64,000 nucleotides of DNA from the NCBI GenBank assembly GCA_963921935.1, contig OY998176.1, positions 52,353,813 through 52,417,812 on the forward strand. Direction: 5' to 3'. The stretch is from Galeruca laticollis (Eukaryota; Arthropoda; Insecta; Coleoptera; Chrysomelidae). The notes below the pieces were generated by a model. It worked only from the letters and a program-made list of their open reading frames with translations. It was not told the origin of the DNA and did not search any database. The position numbers and the translations under genes were made by a program. Each line of letters starts with the position of its first letter. The first letter of the stretch is position 1. Positions 1 to 12,456 of this stretch are shown one piece after another.

Positions 1-3000
1 TTCAAACACCAATGAAAGTAGAGTAGACCTACCAAACCCTCTATCTACAAAAATATGTGTCAAAAATAAGCAGATTATAAGGAAAATAGATAATAGATAT
101 CATCCATAAAAAAGAATCCTTGAATAGAAAAAATAGAACAGCAAAAATTGTAACACGTCATTTTAATATCGCTAAAGATATTCATATTTCAAATAATATA
201 AAACGACCTAAGAAGACTTTTATTACAGAATAAATTTAATATTAGAACATTTCAAACAAATCGAGTTCATCTACAAAGGTTAATATGATATACTACACGT
301 GCTACATGAGAATTTCATTTTTTTAATCATATGCTGCATTAAGTTTTAATTATTTATAAAGTAATATTAGATATAATACAAACTGTAGATATTTCCTGCA
401 TCCGAGTATAATTAAATTAAAGGAATTATTTCAAGTTGCAAAAAATATATTCGTATTCTAAATTACAATTACCGTTGGAATTGAAATAAAAGAATATTTT
501 AAACTTCAAAACAATTTCAGATATAACATGTACAGTAAGAGAAATAAAATATTTTTTATCAATTCCCATCGATTTTAATATGGAGTTTGAATTATTTTAT
601 TTATTACCGATACTTACTAAGTTATAATCAGAATTCGTAATAATAATACCAAGTTCAAAGTATTTGCGAAGTTCTGATACACATATAAAACCTCTAAACG
701 ATATTTGTAGAAGAAGCGAAAGTTCCCAATGTGCTTCACACCTTCAAAAAAATAATAAACACTTAAGTGAAGAACCAATATTATTAATAGTACCTGTGAA
801 TACACTAAAATCCAAATTATTGGAAATCACTAAGCAATTATTTCAGAAATTAATCAATATCTACCACTATTCCCATATAAAGAAAACATTGATTATTAAA
901 TGTTCAGAAGATACACAAATCAACATTTTAAAAGGAATATTCCTAATCACGAACTCGTAAAATAACTTTTAAAAATCAAGAATTAATATTTCAGGAAAGA
1001 ACTTTTGGTCAACAACTGGTACTGTATAACCTTCAGACACATTTTAACAGAATTAAAATCCAGCCAACACATGAAGAAAAATTAAATCTCCAGATTCCTA
1101 GCATAATCCTTTCCATAATCTAACACAGTATTGATAATTATTTGGCTACTGGTGAAGAAATTTCAGGAAATAATAAAGTCAGAAGAAGCTACTATGGAAT
1201 TACACGAAAAGTGAATTTAACTTCCAGGGGTGCCTCGATCTATTGGGGGAGGTGCTATATACTTAATTACATATTAAAAAAATTGCTTAAACAGTAAATT
1301 TGGTAGTCACCTGATATTTTATAATTTGTTGAACCTTATTTTTGCTTATATTGTAATTTTAACCTTTTGAATTTTTTAGTTTATAGTGTCAGTCTAGAAT
1401 CTACGTCGCAACTTGTAACTTTTCTTAATAAATAATTTTTAAAAAAGCTTTTCCCGAGTGTGAAAAGTTAATTTTGATGACTGATCATAAATTGTACGCT
1501 GTAAAGAATGGTAATTACTTACTTTAGAGTTATTAATTGCTTTCTTTCACATTTTTTCAGAAATATGTATCTTTCTTTTGGGCGTGAGATCTAACTTCTT
1601 CAACCAGCTCAAGAATCAATTATTTCGACATCCGGTAAATAATTTGAACTTCACTGGGTGCTTGTCGACTTCCATAGAAGCAACGATTATTCTATTTTTT
1701 GGTCTCTTGCAATAAAAGGATGCATCCACGATTTCCTTTTCTTAGACTTTCTATTTTTTCTATTTCGCAAGTACCAGTACATTGAAATCACATCGTCGTC
1801 TTCAAGGTATGACATTGTTCACTGAACAAAAATGTAGTATTCAGAAAACACGTTGCTTTGGTGTGACAACTCCATGTTGCCTGCTTGTGTTATGATAAAA
1901 TTGTATCGAGCAGCTTTAATTGGATAAGGGCGTAATAAAGTCTATTTTCGAACTCCTCTCAAAAATTTCCGATAACTTCACCGGGAATTGACTAAGCTGC
2001 TGTAATTATTCTCGTTGAATATTAATTTATTATTTGTAATTTTGTAAATATAACCCAAACTTCTGAATCCTGTATTATAAAATACAAAGCGCATACGGAT
2101 CAATTTTTACCGATGTGTCGACTGGGTTAAATAACTGGATTGGTAAAATTTACCGCAAGCATCTGAACGACCCGACTATTCACCAGATGTAAGCATCTGA
2201 TCGCATAAAACGCGCCCGACGTAGCATCTGAATTTGACATAACCAAATGACATTTGTATTGTAACGTCAACTGACGCTGTGGTGAGGACGATACAATTCG
2301 ATGATTTTAGGAAGGGTGCTCGAGAATATCATTTTTAGGAACTATTCGCAAATAGAGCATTCACAGGCTTGCGTATGCATGACGTTGGGAACGGCGTCAA
2401 GAATAACGAGATTCAGGGCATCAGGGCGGATAAAACTCAATCATCGACCACCACACTTGCAATAAATGAATCACCGGTGGCGACATTGATTTTCTTACGG
2501 AAATATCGAAACCACACCTAAACGTTCAACTTTAGAAATATTTTTACAAAAGTTACAACTTTTATTTTTTAGAACTGAATATCTTTTTAATAAATACATG
2601 GAAAATTATCATAGATGCTGCAACTGGAAGATCATATATGAATTATAAGACAAATGTATGCCTAATTTGCCAGTAGATACTATACTTTTCAATTAATTAT
2701 GAAATATAGAATTGCGGGACAGGAAAACGACGAAATTTTCGGTATAAGAGTGTCTGTCGTCTAGAGCAAAATTATATAAAAGAAGGCGGAGTCGAGACGT
2801 GACGTGGCGCTAGTGACAACCAGTCATTCTTGTTTTGTGAATATATTATAAAATAATAATGTTGACTTATTCACAGTTTCTTGAAAATCAAAATCAGTTC
2901 TAATTGTCAAAAAATATCTATTCTAAATGAAATGAAATGTTCACCTTAAAAATAAAATTGGCCTGTTTTTTCGATTTCTCATATTATTTGCTGCAAGCAG

Positions 3001-3145
3001 GATATTAAGGGTGGAAAGTTTTCAAATTAATACCCCGTATGTTGACGTCATGTATCGATGAGCTGAATACTTTTTAATTCCCTACCACTTGAATTTTATT
3101 GTCCTGTATCTCTGAAGAAAAGGTATCTAATAGTTGAATACTTAC
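1..3145. other. AT-rich intronic DNA with no recognised gene
   Basis: On the minus strand this stretch lies downstream of the last SOAT exon seen here (3146-3285), so it should be intron. I looked for the next SOAT exon on the minus strand and could not identify one. A short open frame at 664-960 (+) resembles nothing I know and lacks exon borders I would trust. A TATA-like string (tatataaaag, about 2774) and some TATA-like sites near 3650 exist, but no gene follows them. Confidence 0.5.
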
Positions 3146-3285
3146 CGATTCTATGGTTACAATGAGAGCTGAAGCAAATGGCAGTTTTAAACTAGATACA
3201 GTGAACGATATGATACTGAAAGACAGTATATAGTATCCTATTAGCAATAAAATACATATGATGTCCACAATTTTCTTGGATGTAA
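3146..3285 (-). CDS. SOAT/ACAT exon D (sterol O-acyltransferase, membrane segment)
   Basis: Fourth supported exon of a minus-strand sterol O-acyltransferase, the ER enzyme that esterifies cholesterol with fatty acyl-CoA. It starts after an acceptor ending tttcag and stops at a donor GTAAGT (3145-3140). It takes two bases to finish a Val codon begun in exon C, then encodes 46 codons and ends in phase 0. The peptide is strongly hydrophobic (IICILLLIGYYIL, then TVSSLKLPFASALIVTIES). It aligns with the vertebrate SOAT stretch in which a membrane helix is followed by a 'LPPASRF...FEQIR' motif. The open frame runs past the donor into intron. No catalytic residue is expected here: the FYxDWWN motif and active-site His lie in later exons outside the window. 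Identification is by family recall plus the phase-consistent exon chain. Confidence 0.75.
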
Positions 3286-4134
3286 CTGAAAATAAATAAA
3301 AAATAAAATGAGAAACAAAACCATTGTAAGTTGAAAATCGGGATATAACTCTCAAAAATTACAAATCAGGATAAAATTAGTCTGGTCTAAAAACTTTTAT
3401 GTGGAATAGAAGAAGAGTGTATTCATTGCAACGACGGCGAAGCCAGTTACCATGATGCAGTTTACGTGTCAATTGACAAAAGAAATAGTTAGTTCTGTGT
3501 CAACCACTGAACTCTATCTTATAACTGGAACGAGCACGATGCAGTAGAAAACTATGGCCTGAGTGTGGGATACGTGCGACTATTCTAAGGGGACAGTGTT
3601 CTCTCTCGCCTTACCGACTTACCCTTCCCTGACGTTTCCATAGTTGTACCATATAAAGGCTCTAGGTGTGCGGCCGGCGTTTTTTGAAAATATGTTTATT
3701 TAGAATGGGATAATAAAGGAGGAAACGCAATAGGCGGTCGCTGTCCCGACGCATCGCAACCTTATAGATGGAGAGGCAAAGACAAAAAAAGTCTCTGAAT
3801 TTATTAAGCATCGTTTTTTCTCAGGTGATTATAATCATAATATACAATAAAATGCTGCGGTCAGTCAAGCAGATATTAGAACAGGTGTCTCAGGTGCGCG
3901 ATCAAACATGTCGTAACCACCGACATAATAAAATCAATTTCTTAAGGCTGAAACTTTATGAACTTTAGTTTTTTATATGTAAATCAAAATTATGATAGTC
4001 AGTCAACGTCCTATGGAGACACAGCTGGTTAGTCAGCTGTAATATACGTAGCGAGGTTTAAAAGGGTGCAATTCGTTTATTAAGCGTGAATTTTTTTTTA
4101 GTAACTACTGCTGACTATATTATTAATAAATAAA

Positions 4135-4983
4135 ATGGTCATTCAACCATTCCGCAGAACAACGTTGTCAAGAATACCGATCGATCTTACTCTGGAACAA
4201 AAAATTGAGAGAGAATTTCCATCTTAACTGACAAACTGGAATGTTTTCTGTGCAAACAACCCGGCCATACTGCCGAGGCTTGTACTAACCCTCCCAGTAA
4301 TCCTATCCAAAATCCATCACTGCAAACAAACGATTCAGTCCCAATGTCTTCCCCAGTAATCGCATCTGAAGTTTCAACCCCCATTGATGATCAAACTAAT
4401 ACAAAATCAACGGACCAAGGACAACTCCTCAATCTCGACTGTTTAACTCATGGTCAAAAAAGAGTTCTATCCTCGGTCAGCAACACGGGAGCTCCTCCTC
4501 AAATTTTCCCCTCTTCAACGCCCACTTAAAACCAAATGCCTCCCCCATCATTTACATTATCCCAAAATATACCTAAGCCTACTTCAAAAAAACGTAAAAC
4601 ATATTCCAAAGAAGATTTTAAACTGACAACCAGTATCAATACTGCATTACACGATCTCTTTAAAAATAAACCGACTGATCTCATTCTCACTCACACCTAA
4701 CTGACTGCCTTCCTAGAAAATTCATTTGACCGCTCAGACACTTTCAACGAAGCTATTTCCTTTACTCCAAATATTCAAGGACTTCTAAACGATTTATCTC
4801 TCCCACGATCCAAAACCAAAGAACAAATCCTTAAAAATCGAAACTCGAGAATTCAAAACAAAATAAAACATCAACTTAATGCTGAAGATACATCCGATGA
4901 TAAAAGCAGCTGTACATCTGAAATTCTAACTGATGATGAGCTAAATGAACATCAGTACCAACACGACCTACAATCAACATAAG
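4135..4983 (+). pseudogene. I-like LINE ORF1 (gag) remnant
   Basis: Remnant of the nucleic-acid-binding ORF1 protein of an I-superfamily non-LTR retrotransposon. A CCHC zinc knuckle (CFLCKQPGHTAEAC) is readable near 4233-4274, followed by a hydrophilic Ser/Pro/Gln-rich stretch. The frame from ATG 4135 is broken by a TAA just before the knuckle and by two further stops (near 4527 and 4698). It ends in a charged tail closing at about 4983. Full-length gag proteins have a longer N-terminal part, so this copy is probably 5'-truncated. It is followed within about 60 bp by the endonuclease of ORF2 in the same orientation. The region is a dead copy within SOAT intron 3. Confidence 0.6.
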
Positions 4984-5039
4984 TACACACAATTACTCGC
5001 AAAGCATTTTTCATTTCTCTTTTAAATATCATTAACCTT

Positions 5040-5640
5040 CAAGATAATACAATCGAATTGTGACGGTTTCTTTCCGCGTCTGGAAAGAATCCAACAACTT
5101 ATATCCGAGCAAAACATCCAAATACTATGCCTCCAAGGAACAAACTCAAAAGTCTCTAAACTCCCCCAATTAAAAAACTCTACATACGTGAAAACTGCAA
5201 TAGAGCCTAGCGGTGGTACATCTATATTCACCTCTAACGAACTATTCTCATCGTTATTGCCTCTTACCACCGATCTTGAAGCTATAGCAGTAACTATTTG
5301 GTGTCCAAATAAACTAACTGTCTGTAGCATATATATTCCACCTAACTATTCGCTCACAGAAGTGGAATTAGTAAACCTCATCTTCCAACTCCCACATCCA
5401 TACATACTAGTAGGCGACTTCAATGCGCATAATAACCTATGGGGATCTAATTCAACATCTGGAAGGTGAAGAACCAACGAGAATGTAATAAATTACTCTA
5501 GCTCATGCCTACTAAACACAGGATCCAATCCTCTGGGTCTTTCTCTGCCATCGACCTAAGCCTCTGCGACCCTAAGTCGGCCCCTTTACTAACTTGGTAC
5601 GTTTAAGACGATCTGTATGACAGCAATCATTTTCCTATAG
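5040..5640 (+). pseudogene. I-like LINE ORF2, apurinic endonuclease (APE) domain
   Basis: Start of ORF2 of the I-like LINE. The opening IIQxNCDGFFPRLERIQ near 5043 is the usual 'QWN.NG' beginning of an insect LINE endonuclease, with Trp changed to Ser. A later open stretch (5188-5469) holds YIPPNYSL and LVGDFNAHNNLWGS, the conserved catalytic Asp/Asn motif of APE-type endonucleases that nick target DNA for target-primed reverse transcription. Stops and frameshifts fall before 5188 and after 5469, and the SDH(F/Y)PI region (about 5620-5645) is only recognisable in another frame. The domain is inactive as it stands. Confidence 0.65.
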
Positions 5641-5699
5641 TCATATCTTCCGATGAACCTCCTAACCAACAAATTTCAACAAGAACATATTGGCAACTA

Positions 5700-7450
5700 A
5701 ACAGCGCTAATTGGGACAGCTATATGTCTCAAACAGAAACTACATTATCCTCCCTTATTTCATCTGAAAATATGGATAATAACATACTGCTCTTCACAAC
5801 ATGCATTATATCTGCTGCTGAGACCCACATAGGTAAAACTAAACATTCCTACGGGCACAAAACTGTTCCCTGGTGGAATCATTCCTGTGAAAGTGCCGTA
5901 GAATAGCAAAAACTGACATTAAAACTGTATCGACAGAACAGAACAACCGAGAATTTGATTAAGCTCAAGAGAGCCAGAGCAAAAACAAAATATATTATGA
6001 AGCAGAGTAAAAAATCCTCCGGGAAAAGCTACATTTCATCCATAAATGAAAGTACTCCAAATCAGGTATTCAAGGGAAAAAAACATAAGTAAAATACCAA
6101 ATCTCATAAATAATGGAAATATAATAAATAATAACCAAGAAATAGCTGAAATGATGGTCAAACATTACGAAGCTAAATTCCGTAGTAAAATTTCCCCGAC
6201 CCCCGCAAAAACAATGTCATCAGGCCCTTCTCTAATCAAACTTGACGTAGATTCCCTTCTCTCCACAAGAACTTACTAATGCATTAAAATCCTTCAAAAA
6301 AATGCAGCTGGGCCTGATGATCTGCCCTACATTTTTCTCCAAAATCTCGATATCTTAGGACAACTAAAACTTCTGGAACTATTTAACCTAATCTGGTCCT
6401 CCAAAAAATTTCCATCCCAATGGCGATTATCCATTATAATACCTATTAAAAAATCTGACCAAGCACCTACCTCACCTAAGTCATATAGACCCATCTCACT
6501 TAAATGCACTATGTGTAAACTTATGGAAAAAATGATTAACAAGCGACTTATTTGGTACCTAGATAAATACAAGATTATATCGAAAGAACAATCTGTATTC
6601 CGACGAAATCGATCAACTCCATATAATTTGGTTATGCTTCAAACACACATTGCTACAGCGTTAAACAAAAAACAAGAAATCTTACTCGCCTCATTTGATA
6701 TAGAAAGTGCATTCGACAACATAAATAGGCAGACAATACTCAATAAATTAATGCTTTACAATATCAATGGAAACATGTTTAAATTCATCGAAAACTTTCT
6801 ATCTCTAAGGTTCTTTAGAGTAAGTCTTAACCGTATTTTTTCAACAATGTACACCCAAACAGATGGAGTACCTCAAGGCTCTGTGCTAAACCCCACCTTA
6901 TTTAACCTTGTAACAAATGACCTCCGCTCCTACTTCACTGCTCTCATTTAACATGCATTGTACGCCGACGACCTAGTGATTTATTGTCACGGGCAATCAA
7001 TGATCACTACTTCTTTCCTCATTCAAACTGTAGTAAATACTCTACAAAACAAAACAAGCCAACTGGGATTAAGATTATCCCCCACAAAATCCAAAATCAT
7101 CAGATTTAGTAAACATTCATTACCCCTAGTACCCAACATTTCAATCAACAACATCCCTCTCCCAATAGTTAACCATTGCAAAATCCTGGGTGTGGTATTC
7201 GATACCAGTCTCTCATGGAAACAACACTTCCTCGAAATAAAAAAGGAGGGGTGTAAAAGAATAAACCTCATTAAAACGCTTTCTAATTATCACTGGGGTG
7301 CTGATGAAATTTATTTTTTAAAAGTGTACAGATCACTAATTCGACCGAAGCTTGATTACGGCTGCCACATATACACATCTGCCACATATACACATCTGCG
7401 TCTAAATCACAAATCAATCTACTGAATTCTGAGCAAAATGCAGCCCTCCG
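5700..7450 (+). pseudogene. I-like LINE ORF2, reverse transcriptase domain
   Basis: Reverse transcriptase of the I-like LINE, spread over four open blocks (5724-5906, 6046-6279, 6511-6951, 6958-7425). Visible motifs are AAGPDDLPY (fingers), SYRPISL, SFDIESAFDNIN (motif A Asp), TDGVPQGSVLNPTLF (motif B), MYADDLVIY (catalytic YADD, about 6958) and CKILGVVFDTSLSWKQH (motif E/thumb). A single TAA separates motif B from YADD, so the enzyme cannot be made as one piece. Near 7375-7410 an 18-bp segment (gccacatatacacatctg) is tandemly duplicated in frame, a recent slippage event. The RT is followed by a connection region and RNase H. Confidence 0.8.
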
Positions 7451-7516
7451 CCTATGCCTTGAGCGTTCCGCTCTTGTCCGTCAGAAAGCCTTTATTGCGA
7501 AGCAAACGAACCACCT

Positions 7517-7928
7517 TTGTGGATAAGGCGCCAACAACTACTACTAAATTACGCAGTTTCTGTATCTTCTGATCCATCTAACCCCGTATACAACCTAATA
7601 ATACCAACCAATCACAACATACCCAATATGTCATCAACTCCTTCAATAAAAACCATACCGATGATTATAGAATCAATGCCTATTAAAGTCGATATCTCAC
7701 AAACAACTCCAATACCCCTCTCTTTAATCCCACCTTGGACAAAAAATATTCCACAAATCAACACATCCCTTACCAAATTAAAAAAAAACGAAACCCCCAA
7801 GGCTTTAATTAAAAAATCATTTCTAGAGATAATAAACAGAAATCAACACGACTTGATATTGTACACTGATGCATCAAAAAATTAGACAGGAGTGGGATGT
7901 GCAGTTACAACTTCAGAATCCCCTATAC
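7517..7928 (+). pseudogene. I-like LINE ORF2, connection region and start of RNase H
   Basis: Open stretch 7517-7885 (+) is the connection between RT and RNase H. It ends in LILYTDASKN, the first catalytic Asp motif of RNase H. A TAG follows, but the frame continues recognisably (TGVGCAVTTSESP) to about 7928, where a foldback transposon begins. The rest of RNase H resumes at 10342. The insertion therefore sits between the first Asp and the catalytic Glu. Confidence 0.75.
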
Positions 7929-10341
7929 AGTGTTGGGAACATTACGAGGGAACATAGGTTTTATCTTCAATGTGTTAGAAAGAGGCAAAATACATATAAA
8001 TTCAGTGCATCATTCTTTTTCGCTAACAGGATATCATAAAGTGGAAAACGTCCAATACAAGAAGTTAAAAATACAGATGTGTAATGTGAACAGTTTAGTT
8101 TATTATTTGAGAAATAATAAGATTGTATGTACTATACTGATAGCTTAATGCAATGAACAATAAAAAAATCAACACTACTTTCGTTTATCCCTTCATGATT
8201 AATTTACAAAGAAATAATTCAGTAGTAATAAAATTCACTATATTAGTTCGGTTAGTATTGGAGTAAATAACCTAAATAACCGTAACATGCGAAATAAAAT
8301 TTGTATTAATAATAATATGTGTTTCCAAATATCCCAATTCTCATTTTTCGCTAACAGGATCTCATAAGTGGAAAACCCACAACGCCGGCCTCTTACTATT
8401 TGTAGCTTCTGACAATATTGCCAATTTTCATTGTATATTTATATTAATTGTAAAATGCATTGTTCTAACACGAGAACAAGTTATAAGAAGATTTTAATTA
8501 TGATAATTCAAGAGGTTGTAACAGATCAAGATATAATTAATTCCATCTATTCGTTAAATATTTTATTGTAATGCTGGAAATTGTTCTATTTTTCAGTTTG
8601 AAAGCGGTTGAAACCTTTACTTTTTTTCATATTTGGCAACGTGAAATTGTTCTCCAAACATCTGCTGTGTTTCGAATGTTAGTGAAAAAAAATTGGTATC
8701 TTTATCCTTTGTTATCGTTTGTATGCAAATGAGAACGAATTCTCTGTGTAAACACACACACACAGTGCAAATTAAAAAAAAACGAAAATAAAACTAAAAT
8801 CGAATTCTAATGCCTACAATTTTCAAATAAAAGTAATATTATGATATGTGATAAATTAAAAAATAAAACTTAATTCTTCAATGAGCTTAAATCAAATGTT
8901 CGAATAAATCCCCGTTTTGCGCTAAGCAGTAGCCGAGATGGTTATAAAATTCTTGACGAACACGTATGAGCATTTTAGGTGTTATTTGCATACAAATTTG
9001 TAAAATTTGTTCCCTCAGTTCATTTAGAGAAGAGGCTCTGTTTTCTTGAAACCCATAAATTCTCGATTTTATATAACCCCAGAAAAAAAATCGTTGGGAG
9101 CCAGATCTGGAGATCTCGCTGGCCATCTTATTTGCAGTTTATGGTGTACTTGCATACTCATTTTAATAAGATTTGCAAAAGATCGTTACTCATTCGCAAA
9201 CAAACGTTTAGTGAAGTACCCAGATTGTACAGTTGAACATCTTCAAGAGGCGCACGCGCGATTCGCACTCGTCTGGTGTACTAATCTACGCTGGCTTTTA
9301 ATTCTCTGTCTCATTATTGTCCTCCAACACACTGGTAACTCCATGTGACCCTGATAATTTTTTTTGGACGTGAGAGGATATCGTTTTACGTTGAAATTAA
9401 ATGTGACTGATTTTTAATTTATTACATATCATAATATTACTTTTATTTAAAAATTGTAGGCATTAGAATTCGATTTTAGTTTTATTTTCGTTTTTTTTTA
9501 ATTTGCACTGTGTGTGTGTTTACACAGAAAATTCGTTCTCATTTGCATACAAACGATAACAAACGATCAAGATACCAATTTTTTTTTACTAACATTCGAA
9601 ACACAGCAGATGTTTGGAGATCAATTTCACGTTGCCAAATATGGAAAAAAGTAAAGGTTTTAACCGCTTTCAAACTGAAAACTAAAACAATTTCCAGCAT
9701 TACAATAAAATATTTAACGAATAGATGGAATTAATTATATCTTGATCTGTTACAACCTCTTGAATTATCATAATTAAAATCTTCTTATAACTTGTTCTCG
9801 TGTTAGAACAATGCATTTTACAATTAATATAAACATACAATGAAAATTGGCAATACTGTCAGAAGCTACAAATAGTAAGAGGCCGGCGCTGTGGGTTTTC
9901 CACTTATGAGATCCTGTTAGCGAAAAATGAGAATTGAGATATTTGGAAATACATATTATTATTAATACAAATTTTATTTGGCATGTTACGGTTATTAAGG
10001 TTATTTATTCCAATACTAACCGAACTAATATAGTGAATTTTATCACTACTGAATTATTTCTTTGTAAATTAATCATGAAGGGATAAACGAAAGTAGTGTT
10101 GATTTTTTTATTGTTCATTGCATTAAGCTATCAGTATAGTACATACAATCTTATTATTTCTCAAATAATAAACTAAACTGTTCACATTATACATCTGTAT
10201 TTTTAACTTCTTGTATTGGACGTTTTCCACTTTATGATATCCTGTTAGCGAAAAAGAATGATGCACTGAATTTATATGTATTTTGTCTCTTTCTAACACA
10301 TTGAAGGTAAAACCTATGTTCCCTCGTAATGTTCCCAACAC
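7929..10341. mobile_element. Foldback element: ~0.93-kb inverted arms around a transposase relic
   Basis: The left arm (about 7929-8862) and right arm (about 9408-10341) are long near-identical reverse complements. The outer end reads GTGTTGGGAACATTACGAGG and its complement closes the element at 10341. Matching blocks continue inward through the CACA microsatellite (8754-8764 against 9510-9520) to attatgatatgt. Within each arm a short motif (ttcgctaacaggatatcat) occurs twice. The central ~545 bp carries a transposase C-terminus on the minus strand. The insertion interrupts the RNase H of the I-like LINE. Target duplication is unclear: TATA flanks both sides if the ends are read as CAGTG/CACTT. 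Superfamily cannot be fixed from the ends alone. Confidence 0.8.
8887..9180 (-). pseudogene. Transposase C-terminal relic (IS630/Tc1/mariner-like) at the palindrome centre
   Basis: On the minus strand the sequence reads WPARSPDLAPND and then, after a one-base slip in an eight-base A/T homopolymer, FFFWGYIKSRIY, followed by a ~60-residue helical tail ending FEHLI and a stop at 8887. This is the characteristic end of insect IS630/Tc1/mariner-type transposases: the Asp in SPDLAPND is the usual third acidic catalytic residue, and the FxWGY and NELR(x)I blocks follow it. The first two acidic residues are absent, so it is a fragment. A better preserved relative of this transposase lies at 13049-14169. 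It is probably the leftover of the autonomous parent of the foldback element. Confidence 0.7.
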
Positions 10342-11193
10342 TTTATATTCATCCACGATATCCTCAATCTGTAGTGTACACACCGGAGAATTATTCAGTA
10401 TCCTACAAACATTCAAGCACATATCCTTACCTCATAAGAACGTATGTATATGCACTGATTCTCTTGCATCAATTAACTCCATTAAACATATTTTCACCGA
10501 ACATTTTCTTGAACAAAATATACACGACACCTACCAATTAATCTCTTCTCAAAACATAACAGTTACCATCATATGGATACCATCCTATATTGGTATTGAG
10601 GGCAATGAACTGGCCGATCAGCTAGCTAAAAACACCACAACACCTATCAACACCGATAACACTATACAAACGGCAAAATATCTTAAGCAATTCATCAAAC
10701 ACAAATTCAAAAGCCTGTGGCAACAACACTGGGATTCCATCAATTTAAGCTTACACAATATCCAGCCTTCAATAAATCACCCATACCCCACCGAACCTTC
10801 TAAATTTTCGAGACAAAACTTAGCAGTGAGGAGAAGACTACGAATTGGACACACCAAACTTACCCACGGTCACCTGATGTCCCGTAGCAACTCTCCATAT
10901 TATCAAAAATGTCAATGTAGTATCACAATCAAACACATTCTCACTGAATATCAACAATACCTAACAGAAATACAGCAGCTCCACCTTAATTCCAACATAG
11001 AAGAATTATTGAGTAACCCTAACGAAGCAATTACAGTACTGCAGTTCCTAAAAAATGTACAACTTTACCACAAAATTTAACACGATGTACTATATATTTA
11101 TATATTAACATTAGTATGTACTCCTACTTTTTAATTAACGGTCTCTGTGTGAGTGACCATTGTAGCCGAGCACGTTAAATGAAGAAAAAAAAA
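10342..11193 (+). pseudogene. I-like LINE ORF2, rest of RNase H, C-terminus and 3' tail
   Basis: Continuation of the LINE after the foldback insertion, open to a stop at 11080. It carries the catalytic Glu region (TGELFSILQTF), the third Asp (CICTDSLASIN) and the WIPSYIGIEGNELADQLAK block that ends RNase H in I-clade LINEs. A Cys/His stretch (CQCSITIKHILTEY) replaces the usual C-terminal zinc-like motif. The 3' UTR (11081-11193) holds a conserved-looking gtgaccattgtagccgag segment and an oligo(A) run at about 11183-11191, which marks the 3' end. Upstream frame starts inside foldback sequence, so the apparent N-terminus is artificial. Confidence 0.8.
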
Positions 11194-11522
11194 TTCGGCT
11201 CTTATACTATTGAGAGACGAAGAACGTGGAAAACTGTGGATTAGGATTATAGTAGAATACTTATATTGGGGGCTACTTAATTCCTTTTCTCATAGGGTTT
11301 TTCAATGGCTTAGTTTTTATTTATCAGCTGATTGCTGGCCGTGAAATTTTGTCCACTTCTATAATCGGAACTTGGTAAATGGTTTACCTGTCCACTTAAC
11401 TGGATTAAAGCCGGGAGGGATAGAATTTTCTATTTATGAGCATCGTCATCGAGGGATTCGACTACTGCATCCTAAACTACTAGTAAACTTATATTCTTTC
11501 ACTTCGTTTTTTTTATTATTAT
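11194..11522. other. Unassigned intronic DNA
   Basis: No gene recognised. A short plus-strand open frame (11372-11590) runs into the tandem repeat and is not protein-like. Confidence 0.4.
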
Positions 11523-11912
11523 ATTGGAAATCGGGAAAAAACACTAACGGTTTGGATCCGGGAATTAAAATATCAAAGAGCCCTGGCTAGGTGCCTGGAA
11601 GTCCTCAAGATTTCAATTCGAACGGAATTTACGTTCTTTAATTAAAATACCAAAGAGCCCTGGCTAGACGCCTGAAAGTCTTCAATATTTCAACCGAAAC
11701 GCAAATTTGGAAATCGGGAATGAATACTAACGGTTCGGATCCTGGAATCAAAATATCGAAGAGCCCTGGCTAGGCACCTGAAGGTCCTCAAGATTTAAAG
11801 TCGAACGGAATTTACGTCCTCTAATTAAAAATACCAAAGAGCCCTGGCTAGACGCCTGGAAGTCTTCAATATTTCAACTAAAACGCAAATTCGGAAATCG
11901 GAATAAACACTC
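11523..11912. repeat. Tandem repeat, ~183-bp period with an internal half-repeat
   Basis: About 2.1 copies. The phrase ggaaatcgggaa...actaacggt..ggatc recurs at about 11525 and 11708, and in part at 11893. Inside each unit the phrase aaagagccctggctag occurs twice about 75-80 bp apart (near 11574, 11652, 11757 and 11836). The two sub-units differ consistently (tcaagattt against tcaatattt), so this looks like a small higher-order satellite rather than simple duplication. Confidence 0.75.
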
Positions 11913-12456
11913 AAGAAGATATTTTCAAGATTTAAATGTACAATTTCTCGTTATATTATTGATATACCACTAACGCTTGCAGTAAAAATGACATATCTAA
12001 TGACATTCAAATAAACTTATTAAAATACCTATTGAAAAGACCACCTTTCATTTATATTATAATTTCCAAAAATTATTACCTTCGCAATTATCGCTTCAAC
12101 TTTTTTTGAAAGACGGGAAAAAATTCTCAAGAAAAATTACAAAATAAACTGATAACAATTTGAAAAAATATTTATGGCCGGAGCGTTGTCCTATAGCTGG
12201 TCGTCGCTGGATACCACTGTCGACTCTCGTCGCTAGAGCCTACCAGGTTTCAGACTGCTTTCCACCTCTCTCGGTAACGAGAAAAAAAAACCTCGTTACA
12301 AACTATGAAAATACTTTAACTGAGGCCGAATCAACTACTTGAGGAAGAGTCTCCAGTCGGGGTTGGTAAGGTTATTAATACCCTTATGGAGGGTACCGGA
12401 ACAATGAATAAAACTGCAGAGTGTCTGTAGTATGGATCACCAGAAACCCTACCACA
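11913..12456. other. Unassigned DNA
   Basis: No coding sequence or repeat recognised. A GC-richer patch (12160-12450) stands out from AT-rich surroundings and may be an unrecognised TE fragment. Confidence 0.3.

Noticed and set aside
664..960. 98-residue plus-strand open frame
   Set aside because: No known domain, no trustworthy splice borders, AT-rich composition and an overlapping antisense frame; not supported as a gene.
2770..2900. Promoter and first exon of another gene
   Set aside because: A TATA-like string and a start codon exist, but the frame closes within a few codons and no further exon was found.
9046..9348. Plus-strand 100-residue protein in the foldback centre
   Set aside because: The minus strand carries clear transposase motifs; the plus frame is its shadow.
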